In this document: piece by piece, positions 25,413 to 34,580 of the stretch
How positions within the stretch are numbered: position 1 is the stretch's first letter
Layout of the letters: each line of letters opens with the position of its first letter
Assembly: GCA_016933025.1 (NCBI GenBank)
Contig: JAFGBT010000019.1
Location: 79,779 to 143,778 of the forward strand
Direction of reading: 5' to 3'
Source of the DNA: Spirochaetota bacterium
GTDB taxonomy: Bacteria; Spirochaetota; UBA4802; UBA5550
DNA length: 64,000 nt
The notes under the pieces: model-generated
What the model saw: only the letters and a program-made list of their open reading frames with translations
Told to the model about the DNA's origin: nothing
The model's database searches: none
Made by a program: the position numbers and the translations under genes

Positions 25413-26332
25413 TTGGCGTCCCTCAGCTCCTTGCTGGTCAAACGCAGGTAGAGCTCCTCGAGCCTGCTGGTGTTATACCGCATGTTCAGCATGCCGATCC
25501 CTTTTTCGCTCAGAATCGAGAGGACCTGCATGATATTAACATAGAGCAGGTCGTTCTTTTCGATGTATATAGAGCCGGCCTCGCAGGTGACGCCTTTCAG
25601 GGAGCGCACGGCATCCATGACGGTGGCGCCGGGTGAGTCGATTTGAATGGTGAGCGCGTCGGCGGAACCGAGCACGTTCTCCTTGTTGTCGTTCAGTATG
25701 ATGTTTCCCTCGTCGATGATGACGACATCGTCCGATATCTGCTCTATTTCGCTGATATAGTGCGAGGTGTATATGATGGTCGTCTTCCGGTCGGCGTTTA
25801 TCTTCTGGATCATCTCGAGGATATACTGGCGCGACTGCGCGTCGACCCCCACGGTCGGCTCGTCGAGATAGAGGATCTTCGGGTCGTTCAGGAGCCCGAT
25901 GGCCAGGTTCAGGCGCCTCTGCATCCCGCCCGAGTATTTTACGGCGCGTTTATGCAGGAACGACTGCAGGGAAGCGACCTCGACGGCGAAATCCATTCTC
26001 TCCTTCAGCCGTCTGGCCCGCAGGCCGTAGAGCGCCCCGAAATATTCCAGGTTTTCATGAGCCGACAGCAGCGGGTAGAAGGCGAGCGACTGGGGAACTA
26101 CGCCGGTGATCGCCTTTATGCCATCAGGGTCGGCATCCAGGTCCAGGCCGTCAATGGTCACCTGCCCCGATGTTTTTGTTATGATGCCGGTAAGGATTGA
26201 GACGAGCGTTGTCTTCCCTGCGCCGTTTGGGCCCAGGAGGCCGGTTATGGCCCCTTCCCGTATGGACAGGTCGATGTCATGCAGAGCAACGACGTCGTCA
26301 TACAATTTGGTCAGATTCTGTATCCTGATCAT
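25409..26332 (-). CDS. ABC transporter ATP-binding protein (ABC-2 exporter partner)
   Basis: 307 residues from the ATG at 26332 (MIRIQNLTKLY); a GTG at 26392 would add 20 residues without a ribosome site, while GAGAGGA lies 13 bases before the chosen start. Walker A GPNGAGKT, Q-loop VVPQSL, signature YSGGMQ, Walker B ILYLDEPTVG and the His switch TSHYI are all present, followed by a C-terminal regulatory region of about 90 residues as in DrrA-type ATPases. It pairs with the permease downstream to energise export. Confidence 0.92.
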   Translation of the reverse strand: MIRIQNLTKLYDDVVALHDIDLSIREGAITGLLGPNGAGKTTLVSILTGIITKTSGQVTIDGLDLDADPDGIKAITGVVPQSLAFYPLLSAHENLEYFGALYGLRARRLKERMDFAVEVASLQSFLHKRAVKYSGGMQRRLNLAIGLLNDPKILYLDEPTVGVDAQSRQYILEMIQKINADRKTTIIYTSHYISEIEQISDDVVIIDEGNIILNDNKENVLGSADALTIQIDSPGATVMDAVRSLKGVTCEAGSIYIEKNDLLYVNIMQVLSILSEKGIGMLNMRYNTSRLEELYLRLTSKELRDAK

Positions 26333-26494
26333 CTGGGCGATGGGTTCCTCTCTGCGAATGGGCCTTGTCGGCCTATCTTCGTGGATTTTCACTATTTTTG
26401 CAATGCTGTCAACTCAAATTCACCGGCATGATGGGACTGAGACGGGCGGGTCAAAGCAGATCCGACATGCCGGGACCGGTTGGTCTGCGGACTG

Positions 26495-27439
26495 TTATTT
26501 TCTGCCGAAGACAAGCTGCCACGCGGGATCGGAGAGCTGCGTGACACGGAGGTCCTTGAACCCCGCCCGCTTCATCCACGTGAAGTATTCCTCGCGTGAG
26601 TAGATGTCGCCGAGAGGGCTCTGGGTCACCATGTGGAGCGCGAGGGTGGCGCCGAGATAGCTCTCGTTTCGCAGGTTGTCGAATACGGCGATTATCCCCC
26701 CCTCGTTCAGGCGCTCGTAACATATCCTTATTATAGATGCGTTGTCATCTGGGGACTGTCCGTGGCAGAGGTTCCCGAGAAAGGCGATATCGTAGGCGCC
26801 TGGCGGAAGGGATTTCGTGGCGTCTCCCTCGCAGAGCTCGATACCGGGGAGTAGTGAGAGCGTATCCCGCGTGACGGCGATCGCCTCGGGGAGATCGAAT
26901 ACGATCGTGCGGAGCCCCCGACGAGCGAACTCCCGTGCGATGGTACCGGGTGCGCCGCCGATATCCGCGATCGTTTTTGCGCCGGGGTACTGTTCCAGGC
27001 AGAGTTCCGCTATCTCGGGAGCGATTTTTTTCTTCCATGGCGAATCCATGCCCATAATGAAGTCGTGCATGGAGATCCCTTCGTAGCTGGCTATGTCCGG
27101 GCGGGCATTTTTCAGGACATAGGGGAGCGACCGCCACGGGTTGATCAGGTAGAGGAGGAAATTCCAGAAATCCCCTTCGTACTCCGGGCCGTCCGCGTCC
27201 ACCAGGCGTATGAGCGCGTCGTCGGTGACCGAATATATTCCGTCCGATACAGCGCAGTATCCCATTTCCACCAGGGCCTCGAGGAGCACCCGCGTGACCC
27301 TGGCGTCAAACCCCATTCGGCCGGCAAGCGCCCCGGCCGTGTCCGGTTTGCGGTGAAGCTCCGAAAAGACGCCGAGGCGGTGGGCGATGCCGACGAATAT
27401 GGTTTCCTCGACTGCGTGCTGAAGATCGCGTATGTGCAC
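26495..27439 (-). CDS. SAM-dependent O-methyltransferase (plant-type family 2 / tetracenomycin-like)
   Basis: 314 residues from GTG 27439, chosen because GGGAGGA lies five bases upstream and longer frames run into the carboxylase gene. Residues about 5-85 are a winged-helix dimerisation domain (VGIAHRLGVFSEL, ALVEMGYCAV). The catalytic domain has ADIGGAPGTIAREF (SAM loop), VFDLPEAI, EGDATKSLPPGAYD and LGNLCHGQSPDD, with His in the position of the catalytic base (LCHGQ). Such enzymes methylate phenolic hydroxyls. It fits O-methylation of an aryl head group, as seen in xanthomonadin- and aryl polyene-type pigments. Confidence 0.85.
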   Translation of the reverse strand: MHIRDLQHAVEETIFVGIAHRLGVFSELHRKPDTAGALAGRMGFDARVTRVLLEALVEMGYCAVSDGIYSVTDDALIRLVDADGPEYEGDFWNFLLYLINPWRSLPYVLKNARPDIASYEGISMHDFIMGMDSPWKKKIAPEIAELCLEQYPGAKTIADIGGAPGTIAREFARRGLRTIVFDLPEAIAVTRDTLSLLPGIELCEGDATKSLPPGAYDIAFLGNLCHGQSPDDNASIIRICYERLNEGGIIAVFDNLRNESYLGATLALHMVTQSPLGDIYSREEYFTWMKRAGFKDLRVTQLSDPAWQLVFGRK

Positions 27440-27511
27440 GGTAGTCCTCCCTTCGCTTGAATTTGCAGGATGATACGGATAACTGCGCCGCTCGGATCGA
27501 CGCGATGTCAA

Positions 27512-30500
27512 TTACTTTTCGGCGGGCCACTCGACGCCGAAAGCGGCGTTGCATCGCCTGAAGGCAAGGCGGAGTCCCTTAATTATATGTTCGCGCAGAT
27601 CCTTCACGGAGGGAATCGTCCAGTCGACCAGCGACGATTCGACGCCGTCTCGCGAAGCGCGCGCCTTTTCTATGTACGTCTCTGCAAAGTTTTTCCTGAG
27701 CTCTTCCGCCTGTTCGGTTTCGCCACGGTCAATCAGCCGCGCGTACTTCTTCCCGTACAGGAGATCGAAGGCGGCGTCCACACCAATGACGGCCATGATC
27801 GCGTTTTCCAGCGCAAGGTAAACGATACCGGGGCGCAGGAACTTGTTGAAGGCATGGATCAGCCTGCCCCCGTAGTTCTGGTTCAAGACGACGCTCACGA
27901 CCGGGACGGTTCCTGCGACGTTCGCGTCCAGGGACTCGGCGCCGATGGCCTGTATCCGGTGCCGCTCCTGCTGCGAGCCGGGGACAAAGCCGGAGGAGTT
28001 GGCGAGCATTACCAGCGGGATCCGGTTCAGTTCGAGGAACTCCGTGAACACGCGGAACTTCTCCGTGCCGAACGCGTCGGCGCCCCCGCCCTTGACAAGC
28101 GGCTGGTCGGCTATGACACCCACGGTGCGCCCCTCCAGCACGGCGAGTCCGGTGATCAGGTTCGGGCCGGTCGCCGGATTGTTCATGTCGCGGTAGAATT
28201 CCAGGAACGAGCCGTCGTCGAACACGCGGATTATCACAGATTCAACCATGTCATAGGCCTCAGAGGCGTCGGATGGGATCGTGGGGGGAACAGATCCGGC
28301 TGATGGATTCAGGAAGGGACCGGCCGGATCGATCAGGGTGATGAGCCGGTGCGCAATAGTAAAGGCCGCGGCGAAGGAATCTGCGAGAAACACCGCGTTA
28401 TTTCTGATGAAATTCGAATCTGCGGCCGATTCCTTTCCGCTGTAGATATAGATGACCGCATCGGCGGCGCTGTTGATGTCGAAGCACTTCAGGCCGTCGG
28501 GATGCGTGATGATGTTTATTTTCAGTCCCGATTTTTTTTTCATGAGGTTCATGAAGTCCAGTCTGGGGCGCATCTGGACGTGCTCGTGGAAGTCGAGAGT
28601 CTGCTGCCATTTTTTGCCGAAAATCAATATTTGATGCGAGCTGGTACGGTGCGCCGCCCTGAGGAGCTCCTTCGCCTTGACGGTGGACGCCAGGGAGCGG
28701 ATCCCCGAATTCGTGCGCGGCCCCATAATGAGCACGCGCCGCCCTCCTATGACGGCGAAACCGCCGATGAGGGCGTCCGCCGCGTAGTAGCCCTCCTTGA
28801 AGGGCCAGAAAATCCCGCCGTCCACATTGGCGCGGATGATCGACTCATTGAATACAATTGAATCGGTCGCCTTCTCCTCTCCAGTCGCTGCTGCCGGGGG
28901 CCTGGCGATGCCGGGCAGCTGCTCCTGCCGGCAGAACATACGATGAATCGTGTAAATGCATCCCAGGAGATGAAGCTTATTGCAGGCGACGATATCGACG
29001 ATTCCTGTCCAGGTGCCGAGTATCTTGGCTCCGCCGATTTCATAGTTGGTGATCTCCTCGCCGATAACGGTATGGACCACTTTGGATCCGGTGAGGACCC
29101 GGTAGGACTCCTCGGAGTCGAGCAGGATCTGAATCGATGCTTGGCTTGACCCGTACACGTCGAGCCCCGCCGAAGAGCCGATGCCCACGGCGGTCAGCTG
29201 GAATGATCGGTGCCGGTCGTCCAGGCGGTCGTAGGAGAGCCGGTGGATTTCATTGAGCTCCCGGAAGAGCTTCGCAAGCTCATTATCCGCCGTATTTTCC
29301 ACATAGCGGCGGAAGATTTCACTCCCGGCCCGCTCCGTGAGGAGGGTGTTCATCATGAACCCCTCGGCGCCGCGGTTGAGCGAGATAATGCCCTCCATGA
29401 TGTTGGCGCCGGCGCTGTCGTTCCAGACGTAGAGCGGCCAGTCGTTACAGTACGAGAGGTATGCGGCGGCTATGTACTTCAGGCCCTCGCGGCTCCCGGT
29501 GGAGCCGCCGCTTACCCTCGAGTCCTTCATGTAGAAACAGGCGGGTGCGCCGCCTATCGTGCCGTAGAAGATTTTTGAGCCAACCGGCCGGCTGATGAGC
29601 TGAAGATCGGTCGCCTGCGTCTCCCTGGTTTCATCTATTGAGGGAATCCGTATTTCGCGGATTGAGCCGGGATCGAAGCATTCGCCCGCCCAGGCCTCAA
29701 TCGGCCATTTCCCTATGTCAAGAAGGCGCTGGTCGGCGATGTTCACCTGCGACGCGTCGCGGTATGGATTGTTCCGGTCCATGGGGAGAAGGAGCTCGAT
29801 GACGACTGAATCGTTGCTTCGATAGGTCACCAGGCTCTGTGGCCTGGGGTCAGCGGCGTAGGGATACCGTACGTCAATGGTGATGATGCTGCGTATTGGT
29901 CCTCCGCTCAGCCGGCGGTTTGAGATTGAGGCGCAGAGGTTCTTGAAGTCTGCGTACCGGATTTCGCCGTTCGCGTACCCGGTATTCAGGGAAAGCGTCC
30001 TCCCGCGCGCCAGCACCTCGATCCATGAGACGCCGCATGCCTCGATCTGCTGGTAGAGTTGAATGATTCCGGCGGCGTCATTGAAGGCCGCTTCGATGGC
30101 AGCCGGATCTTCCGTGGAGGTACGGGAATCGCACGCCGTAAGTGCGATATATGATCGCGACTCCTGGTCTTCGGTGGATTCCAAACGGTACATGACCACT
30201 GAGGGTGACGGGGAGAAGAGGGTTTTAATTCTGTAATTTTTTTCGAGAAGGGAAGTTCGCACCGACAGGTGCCCGCGCAGCGGTTCCGGGACCGTGCCGG
30301 CGTGCGCTTTAGAGCCCGTGGCGGCGAGGGACTCCCTGCAGAGGAGCGTAACGTCCCTGGTGAACTGCCCGCGGAAATTCATGTAGAGGTTCGCGAGCTC
30401 CGGCGGGGTATGCATATCTGCGGATGGGTATTCGACAATGCCCGGGTCCTGGTATTCGGACGAAACGATTTTTTTTATGAATTTCAGAAGTGAGTCGTCC

Positions 30501-33433
30501 CGCTCCGCCTCCTCCTGCTCCATGAGCCGGAGAAGAGCACCGGTAATATTTTTTTCCGGACGTCTGATGTTTGATATAATATGGACTATTTTTTTGATGA
30601 TGTCTGTATGCTCGAGGCAGAAGTGGTACGCGCGCTTGAAGAGCACAAAGATGTAGCGATGGGCCAGGAGGCTCAGTTCTGATCTGCTGTCCCACTGCGG
30701 AATAACGTATGATTCAAAGAGCGTCTTTAACAGCCGCTCGAAGGGCCTGGTGGACTCAACGGGGATCGCCTCGCGGCCGGCGATGTACTGACCCAGTTCC
30801 TCCTGGAAGGAGAGCCCCTCGTCAGAGACCACGGGAGAAAATAGTTTCTTGATGTCGGTATAATGCAGGATAATGGCGTTCAGGAGGTCGACAGCGCGGT
30901 CATCCGCGATGCGCGCGCCGATATCGGATGGGACCCTCTCCAAAGCCCGGACGAGGGTTTCGACGGCCGACGGACGATAGATATACCCCTGCGCGGCCAT
31001 GTATATCAGCTCAAAGAGGGGCGTGAGATTCCCGTCCAGATTTTCCGCCACGGCATCCGGGAGCGTGCCCCTGCTCAGGCAATCGAAAATGGAATTGGCC
31101 GGATACTCGGCGCTGCCGCCCGGTTCTTTACCGGCGGCGACGCCGGTCTCCCCGGCATCGGCGGTTTCCCTTTCTATCACCGCCAGGAGTTCCCGCTCCT
31201 GTATGCTCCTCCCGATAATTCTTCCGCCAGTCGTCCGTGAAACCTGCATCTTCGAGGGGTCCCCGTCTTCGATGATGTATGCGATTCGTCCGGCCTCCGG
31301 CGCGGTGATGGCGGTTTCCATTTTCATGGATGAGAGTACGATCAGCGGCTCGCCGGCGCGGACCGTGTCGCCCTTTTTCAGCTGACGGCAGAACGAGACG
31401 AACGCGCCCTGGAAGGGCGACACGATTTTCCGCACCGTTCCCTCGTCGGCGATCCCTTCCGGTATGACGCGCATGTGGAAGTAATTAATCTTATTGCCCT
31501 CGTCCTTCATCCTGATTTCAAGATGCTCGTCGTGCCGGTTCACCCGTATGCGGTACGAGCTTGATCCGAATATCAGGAGGAAATCGTCGCACCGGTCGTT
31601 CATTGATGTGAGCGTGATTTTTCCGTTGTAAACGCCGTTGACGAATGCACAATACGAGTCGATAGAGGTCTGCATGAATTCGAGGTGATGGCGGCGTCCC
31701 CGGTGCTCCAGGATGTATCGGTAGGGGACCTCGGCGGACGACGGGGCGTCGACAATGCCCCCCAGGTTGGCGATGACGATGAATTCGTTCAACGACTGAT
31801 GGAGGACCCGCATGTGCTCGGCAAACGCCCCGAACATGACATGCTTGAGAGTGCGACGGTCATGCGCGGCTGCGGTATCATTGTCGGGTTCCCTGAAATT
31901 CAGGTACGGATTTTCTTCAAGCAGATTGTTGGTGTACCCGCCGGATGCGAATTCCGGGTGCCTCACGATGCGGAGGAGCTGATTTATGTTGGTCTTGACC
32001 CCGTTGATGTAGAGCTCCTGTAACGCGCGCTCCAGGCGGATGATGGCCTCCCTTCTGGTCGCCCCGTGTGCGATCAGCTTGCCGATCATCGGGTCGTACA
32101 TGGGCAGGATGGAATCGCCGTCCATGAATCCGAAATCGCACCGGATTCCGTTGAAGGTCGGAAGGTCCATCTCTATGATGGTACCGGGCGAGGGAAGGTA
32201 GTCGTTTTCCGGCTCCTCGGCGTAGATGCGGCATTCTATGGAATGGTTGTTTTCCGAGACGCGGCTCTTGAGGGTCTCGAGTCCGATTATCTCCTGCTCC
32301 CTTCCGTCGTAGAAGAGTATCTGCCACTTGGCGATGTCGATGCCCAGGGACTGGTCGGTGACCGCGTACTCAACCTGGAGCCGGGTGTTCATCTCCATAA
32401 AGCCGAATTTTCCCGTTTCGGTGTTTATAAGGAATTCGACGGTTCCCGCGCCGCCGTTTTTGCCGTATCCAGATATGTGCGCAATTTTTTCGGCGGCGGC
32501 CAGGAGCGACAGCGCCAGGTAGTTGTCGAGGAATGCGTGGCCGCTCTCCTCGATGATCTTCTGGTTGCGCCGCTGAACGGCGCACTTCCGGATTCCGATG
32601 GCCCACCCGTTGAATATCTGCACCTCGATATGAACCGGCTTGCGCACGAACTGCTCGATGTAGAACGACGGGTCTCCATACAGGTCTTTGCCGATCCGCG
32701 ACGCCGACTCGACCGCCGCGGCGAGCCCGGACTCATTTTCGGAGACGTACACGCCCATACCGCCTCCTCCCGAGCATGGCTTCACCATAACCGGGTACCC
32801 GATGCGCGACGCCTCCCGCGCCGCCGCGGCAAGGTCTATCCCCGGAATCACGCCTGAGCTTTCAAAGAGGGGAATGTCGTTACGGCTGGCCAGGAGGCGC
32901 GCGTTCATTTTGTTTCCCACCTGCCGCATGGTCTCGGGGCCGGGGCCCATGAAAATGAGCGCCTGGCCCCGGCTCCTGCCGGCAGCGGAGATTGCCTCGA
33001 CAAAATCGATGTTCTCGGAGAGGAACCCGTATCCGGAGTATATGGCGTTGGCCTTCGACAGGAGTGCAGCGGCGATAATCACTGGAATGCTTGCATAGTT
33101 GTCCTGGTCGCCGATGAAGACCACCTCGTCGGCGAATTCATACCAGGACTGGCCGCGGTCCGGGTTGGTGACCACCGCGACCGAGGGGATCCCCTCCTCG
33201 TGGAGCGCCAGGAAAAAGCGCTTCGCGATTTCGCCCCGGTTGGCCACCAGCACCTTCTGGAGCCGGTGAGACCGTGGCCCGGTCTGGGGCTGGAGGTCCG
33301 ACTTCCGGCTCCCTGAGATATTCTGGTTCAGGCCATGAAGCGTTGCCAGCGCCTCATCTATTTCGCGGTTGATTGTTTCCGGTTCCATGGTCGAGTGTCG
33401 CAATGATAATCGGGCGGGAAAAAATTCATACAA
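27512..33433 (-). CDS. Giant single-chain biotin-dependent acyl-CoA (acetyl-CoA) carboxylase
   Basis: 1973 residues in one chain. Residues about 57-515 are biotin carboxylase (VLVANRGEIAKRF, CSGGGGMGV, FMEMNTRLQVEYAVTD). A BT-like linker leads to the BCCP domain with biotin-accepting Lys704 in LSSMKMETA. Residues about 780-1270 are a mostly helical central region. Carboxyltransferase halves occupy about 1280-1560 (FYGTIGGAPACFYMKDS, WNDSAGANI) and 1700-1973 (ADQPLVKGGGADAFG, MLANSSGFVPGSQQE, LNQNYGGRLIH). This order is that of eukaryotic ACC, whereas most bacteria use separate AccABCD subunits. An alternative start is at 33388. It probably supplies malonyl-CoA for chain extension. biotin ligase is the upstream gene. 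Confidence 0.92.
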   Translation of the reverse strand: MYEFFPARLSLRHSTMEPETINREIDEALATLHGLNQNISGSRKSDLQPQTGPRSHRLQKVLVANRGEIAKRFFLALHEEGIPSVAVVTNPDRGQSWYEFADEVVFIGDQDNYASIPVIIAAALLSKANAIYSGYGFLSENIDFVEAISAAGRSRGQALIFMGPGPETMRQVGNKMNARLLASRNDIPLFESSGVIPGIDLAAAAREASRIGYPVMVKPCSGGGGMGVYVSENESGLAAAVESASRIGKDLYGDPSFYIEQFVRKPVHIEVQIFNGWAIGIRKCAVQRRNQKIIEESGHAFLDNYLALSLLAAAEKIAHISGYGKNGGAGTVEFLINTETGKFGFMEMNTRLQVEYAVTDQSLGIDIAKWQILFYDGREQEIIGLETLKSRVSENNHSIECRIYAEEPENDYLPSPGTIIEMDLPTFNGIRCDFGFMDGDSILPMYDPMIGKLIAHGATRREAIIRLERALQELYINGVKTNINQLLRIVRHPEFASGGYTNNLLEENPYLNFREPDNDTAAAHDRRTLKHVMFGAFAEHMRVLHQSLNEFIVIANLGGIVDAPSSAEVPYRYILEHRGRRHHLEFMQTSIDSYCAFVNGVYNGKITLTSMNDRCDDFLLIFGSSSYRIRVNRHDEHLEIRMKDEGNKINYFHMRVIPEGIADEGTVRKIVSPFQGAFVSFCRQLKKGDTVRAGEPLIVLSSMKMETAITAPEAGRIAYIIEDGDPSKMQVSRTTGGRIIGRSIQERELLAVIERETADAGETGVAAGKEPGGSAEYPANSIFDCLSRGTLPDAVAENLDGNLTPLFELIYMAAQGYIYRPSAVETLVRALERVPSDIGARIADDRAVDLLNAIILHYTDIKKLFSPVVSDEGLSFQEELGQYIAGREAIPVESTRPFERLLKTLFESYVIPQWDSRSELSLLAHRYIFVLFKRAYHFCLEHTDIIKKIVHIISNIRRPEKNITGALLRLMEQEEAERDDSLLKFIKKIVSSEYQDPGIVEYPSADMHTPPELANLYMNFRGQFTRDVTLLCRESLAATGSKAHAGTVPEPLRGHLSVRTSLLEKNYRIKTLFSPSPSVVMYRLESTEDQESRSYIALTACDSRTSTEDPAAIEAAFNDAAGIIQLYQQIEACGVSWIEVLARGRTLSLNTGYANGEIRYADFKNLCASISNRRLSGGPIRSIITIDVRYPYAADPRPQSLVTYRSNDSVVIELLLPMDRNNPYRDASQVNIADQRLLDIGKWPIEAWAGECFDPGSIREIRIPSIDETRETQATDLQLISRPVGSKIFYGTIGGAPACFYMKDSRVSGGSTGSREGLKYIAAAYLSYCNDWPLYVWNDSAGANIMEGIISLNRGAEGFMMNTLLTERAGSEIFRRYVENTADNELAKLFRELNEIHRLSYDRLDDRHRSFQLTAVGIGSSAGLDVYGSSQASIQILLDSEESYRVLTGSKVVHTVIGEEITNYEIGGAKILGTWTGIVDIVACNKLHLLGCIYTIHRMFCRQEQLPGIARPPAAATGEEKATDSIVFNESIIRANVDGGIFWPFKEGYYAADALIGGFAVIGGRRVLIMGPRTNSGIRSLASTVKAKELLRAAHRTSSHQILIFGKKWQQTLDFHEHVQMRPRLDFMNLMKKKSGLKINIITHPDGLKCFDINSAADAVIYIYSGKESAADSNFIRNNAVFLADSFAAAFTIAHRLITLIDPAGPFLNPSAGSVPPTIPSDASEAYDMVESVIIRVFDDGSFLEFYRDMNNPATGPNLITGLAVLEGRTVGVIADQPLVKGGGADAFGTEKFRVFTEFLELNRIPLVMLANSSGFVPGSQQERHRIQAIGAESLDANVAGTVPVVSVVLNQNYGGRLIHAFNKFLRPGIVYLALENAIMAVIGVDAAFDLLYGKKYARLIDRGETEQAEELRKNFAETYIEKARASRDGVESSLVDWTIPSVKDLREHIIKGLRLAFRRCNAAFGVEWPAEK

Positions 33434-33459
33434 TTTTTTTGCGTGACGGCAAAATATAA

Positions 33460-34206
33460 TTAGTGCTCGTCATCCGGGAAAAACAGCTCTCCCCGAAAAC
33501 GCTCCTCGATTGTGCCGTCTGAATGGCGGATGCAGAGCGTTCCGTCATTGTTGATCCCGGCAACGGTGCCGCTTATTTTAATGTCCCCCCGGAAGTAGAA
33601 GACAGCCCTGCCGATCGATTGAGAGGCGCCGGTCCATTCGCGAATTATGTCGTCCGGCAGGGGCGGGGTGAACCCGGCGAGAAGTGACGCGAGGCGTTTA
33701 TGGATTTTCTTCCCTATCTGCTCCGGGTCGTGATCGCTTCCGGTAATCAGCTTAATCGATGAAGCGGTAATCGCGAGTTCATCCGGGAAACGGTTGCTAT
33801 TGACATTCACGCCGATGCCGACGATCACGACGGGGCGGCCGTCGGTGAGGACCATCTCGCAGAGAATGCCGCCGATTTTCCGGAACCCGTGCCGGATGTC
33901 GTTGGGCCACTTGAGGTTGAGGTCCTCGCCGAGCAGGGGCCGGAGTGAGCGGTAGACCGCGAGGCCGGCGAGTATGGTGATGCACGGAAGCTCGGCGACA
34001 GCGCCGGCCGGTACATAGACCACTGAGAAGGTCAGGTCGAGCCCCGGCTCGGAGCGCCATGTCCGGGCGTGCCTTCCCCTGCCGGCTCTCTGCTCCCGCG
34101 CGTACACGGCGCAGAACTGCCGGTCCCACAGTTCGGGATGTTCTTTAATGTAGGTATTGGTAGAATCTACCGTATCGAGTCGGATAATGTGAGGGGATGA
34201 TTCCAT
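33460..34206 (-). CDS. birA: Biotin-[acetyl-CoA-carboxylase] ligase
   Basis: 248 residues, the short form without an N-terminal DNA-binding domain, so probably not a repressor. LDTVDSTNTYIKE, the biotinyl-AMP loop QRAGRGRHARTW, KWPNDI, GGILCEM and VGIGVNVN are the catalytic landmarks, and the C-terminal SH3-like region carries GTVAGINNDGTL. It joins biotin to the Lys in MKM of BCCP domains. The gene stops 26 bases before the giant carboxylase start, a natural functional pairing. Confidence 0.95.
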   Translation of the reverse strand: MESSPHIIRLDTVDSTNTYIKEHPELWDRQFCAVYAREQRAGRGRHARTWRSEPGLDLTFSVVYVPAGAVAELPCITILAGLAVYRSLRPLLGEDLNLKWPNDIRHGFRKIGGILCEMVLTDGRPVVIVGIGVNVNSNRFPDELAITASSIKLITGSDHDPEQIGKKIHKRLASLLAGFTPPLPDDIIREWTGASQSIGRAVFYFRGDIKISGTVAGINNDGTLCIRHSDGTIEERFRGELFFPDDEH

Positions 34207-34213
34207 ATACCGG

Positions 34214-34411
34214 TTACTTTTTTATTATCGTGCGCCGTCTGACCACATACGAATAAAGCCACGCAAACGACAGAAAAAAAACGAAATAGCCGGCCGTCCT
34301 GGTGCTTTCGTTTTTTATTAAATAGAGTCCGGATATGACGATGATCAGAAGCAGGATAATGTTTCTGGTCCTTTTAATGAAGCTTGATAGTTTATCGGTG
34401 TCGATTTTCAT
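34214..34411 (-). CDS. Small two-helix membrane protein
   Basis: 65 residues with two predicted membrane segments (IILLLIIVISGLYLI and AGYFVFFLSFAWLYSYV) and a basic tail RRRTIIKK. Seven bases separate it from birA, so it may be the first gene of that operon. TATAAT occurs just upstream on the complement without a clear -35. No family recognised. Coding is supported by clear hydrophobic periodicity and an ATG with AACAGGA upstream. Confidence 0.55.
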   Translation of the reverse strand: MKIDTDKLSSFIKRTRNIILLLIIVISGLYLIKNESTRTAGYFVFFLSFAWLYSYVVRRRTIIKK

Positions 34412-34525
34412 TCCTGTTTTCCATTATAGGATGCCATCAATATACGCAGACGCGGGACAATTCAATAATAAAAAAGGCGTGGCATAAAAATTATGAGTTT
34501 AACGAGTGGAGAGCTGTCGTGGCGA

Positions 34526-34560
34526 ATAAAAAAGGCCGCCCTTGAGGGGCGGCCTTTTTG
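34526..34560 (-). terminator. Rho-independent terminator after the pyrophosphatase gene
   Basis: A perfect stem GGCCGCCC / GGGCGGCC with loop TTGA, flanked by A-runs on one side and T-runs on the other, so it can act in both directions. In the leftward direction it ends the transcript of the gene at 34581-36929, whose stop is about 20 bases away. Confidence 0.9.
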
Positions 34561-34580
34561 GTAATATCAGAAAACCGGAC

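Noticed and set aside
32066..32857. 263-codon open frame on the + strand
   Set aside because: Antisense to the biotin carboxylase domain of the giant carboxylase.
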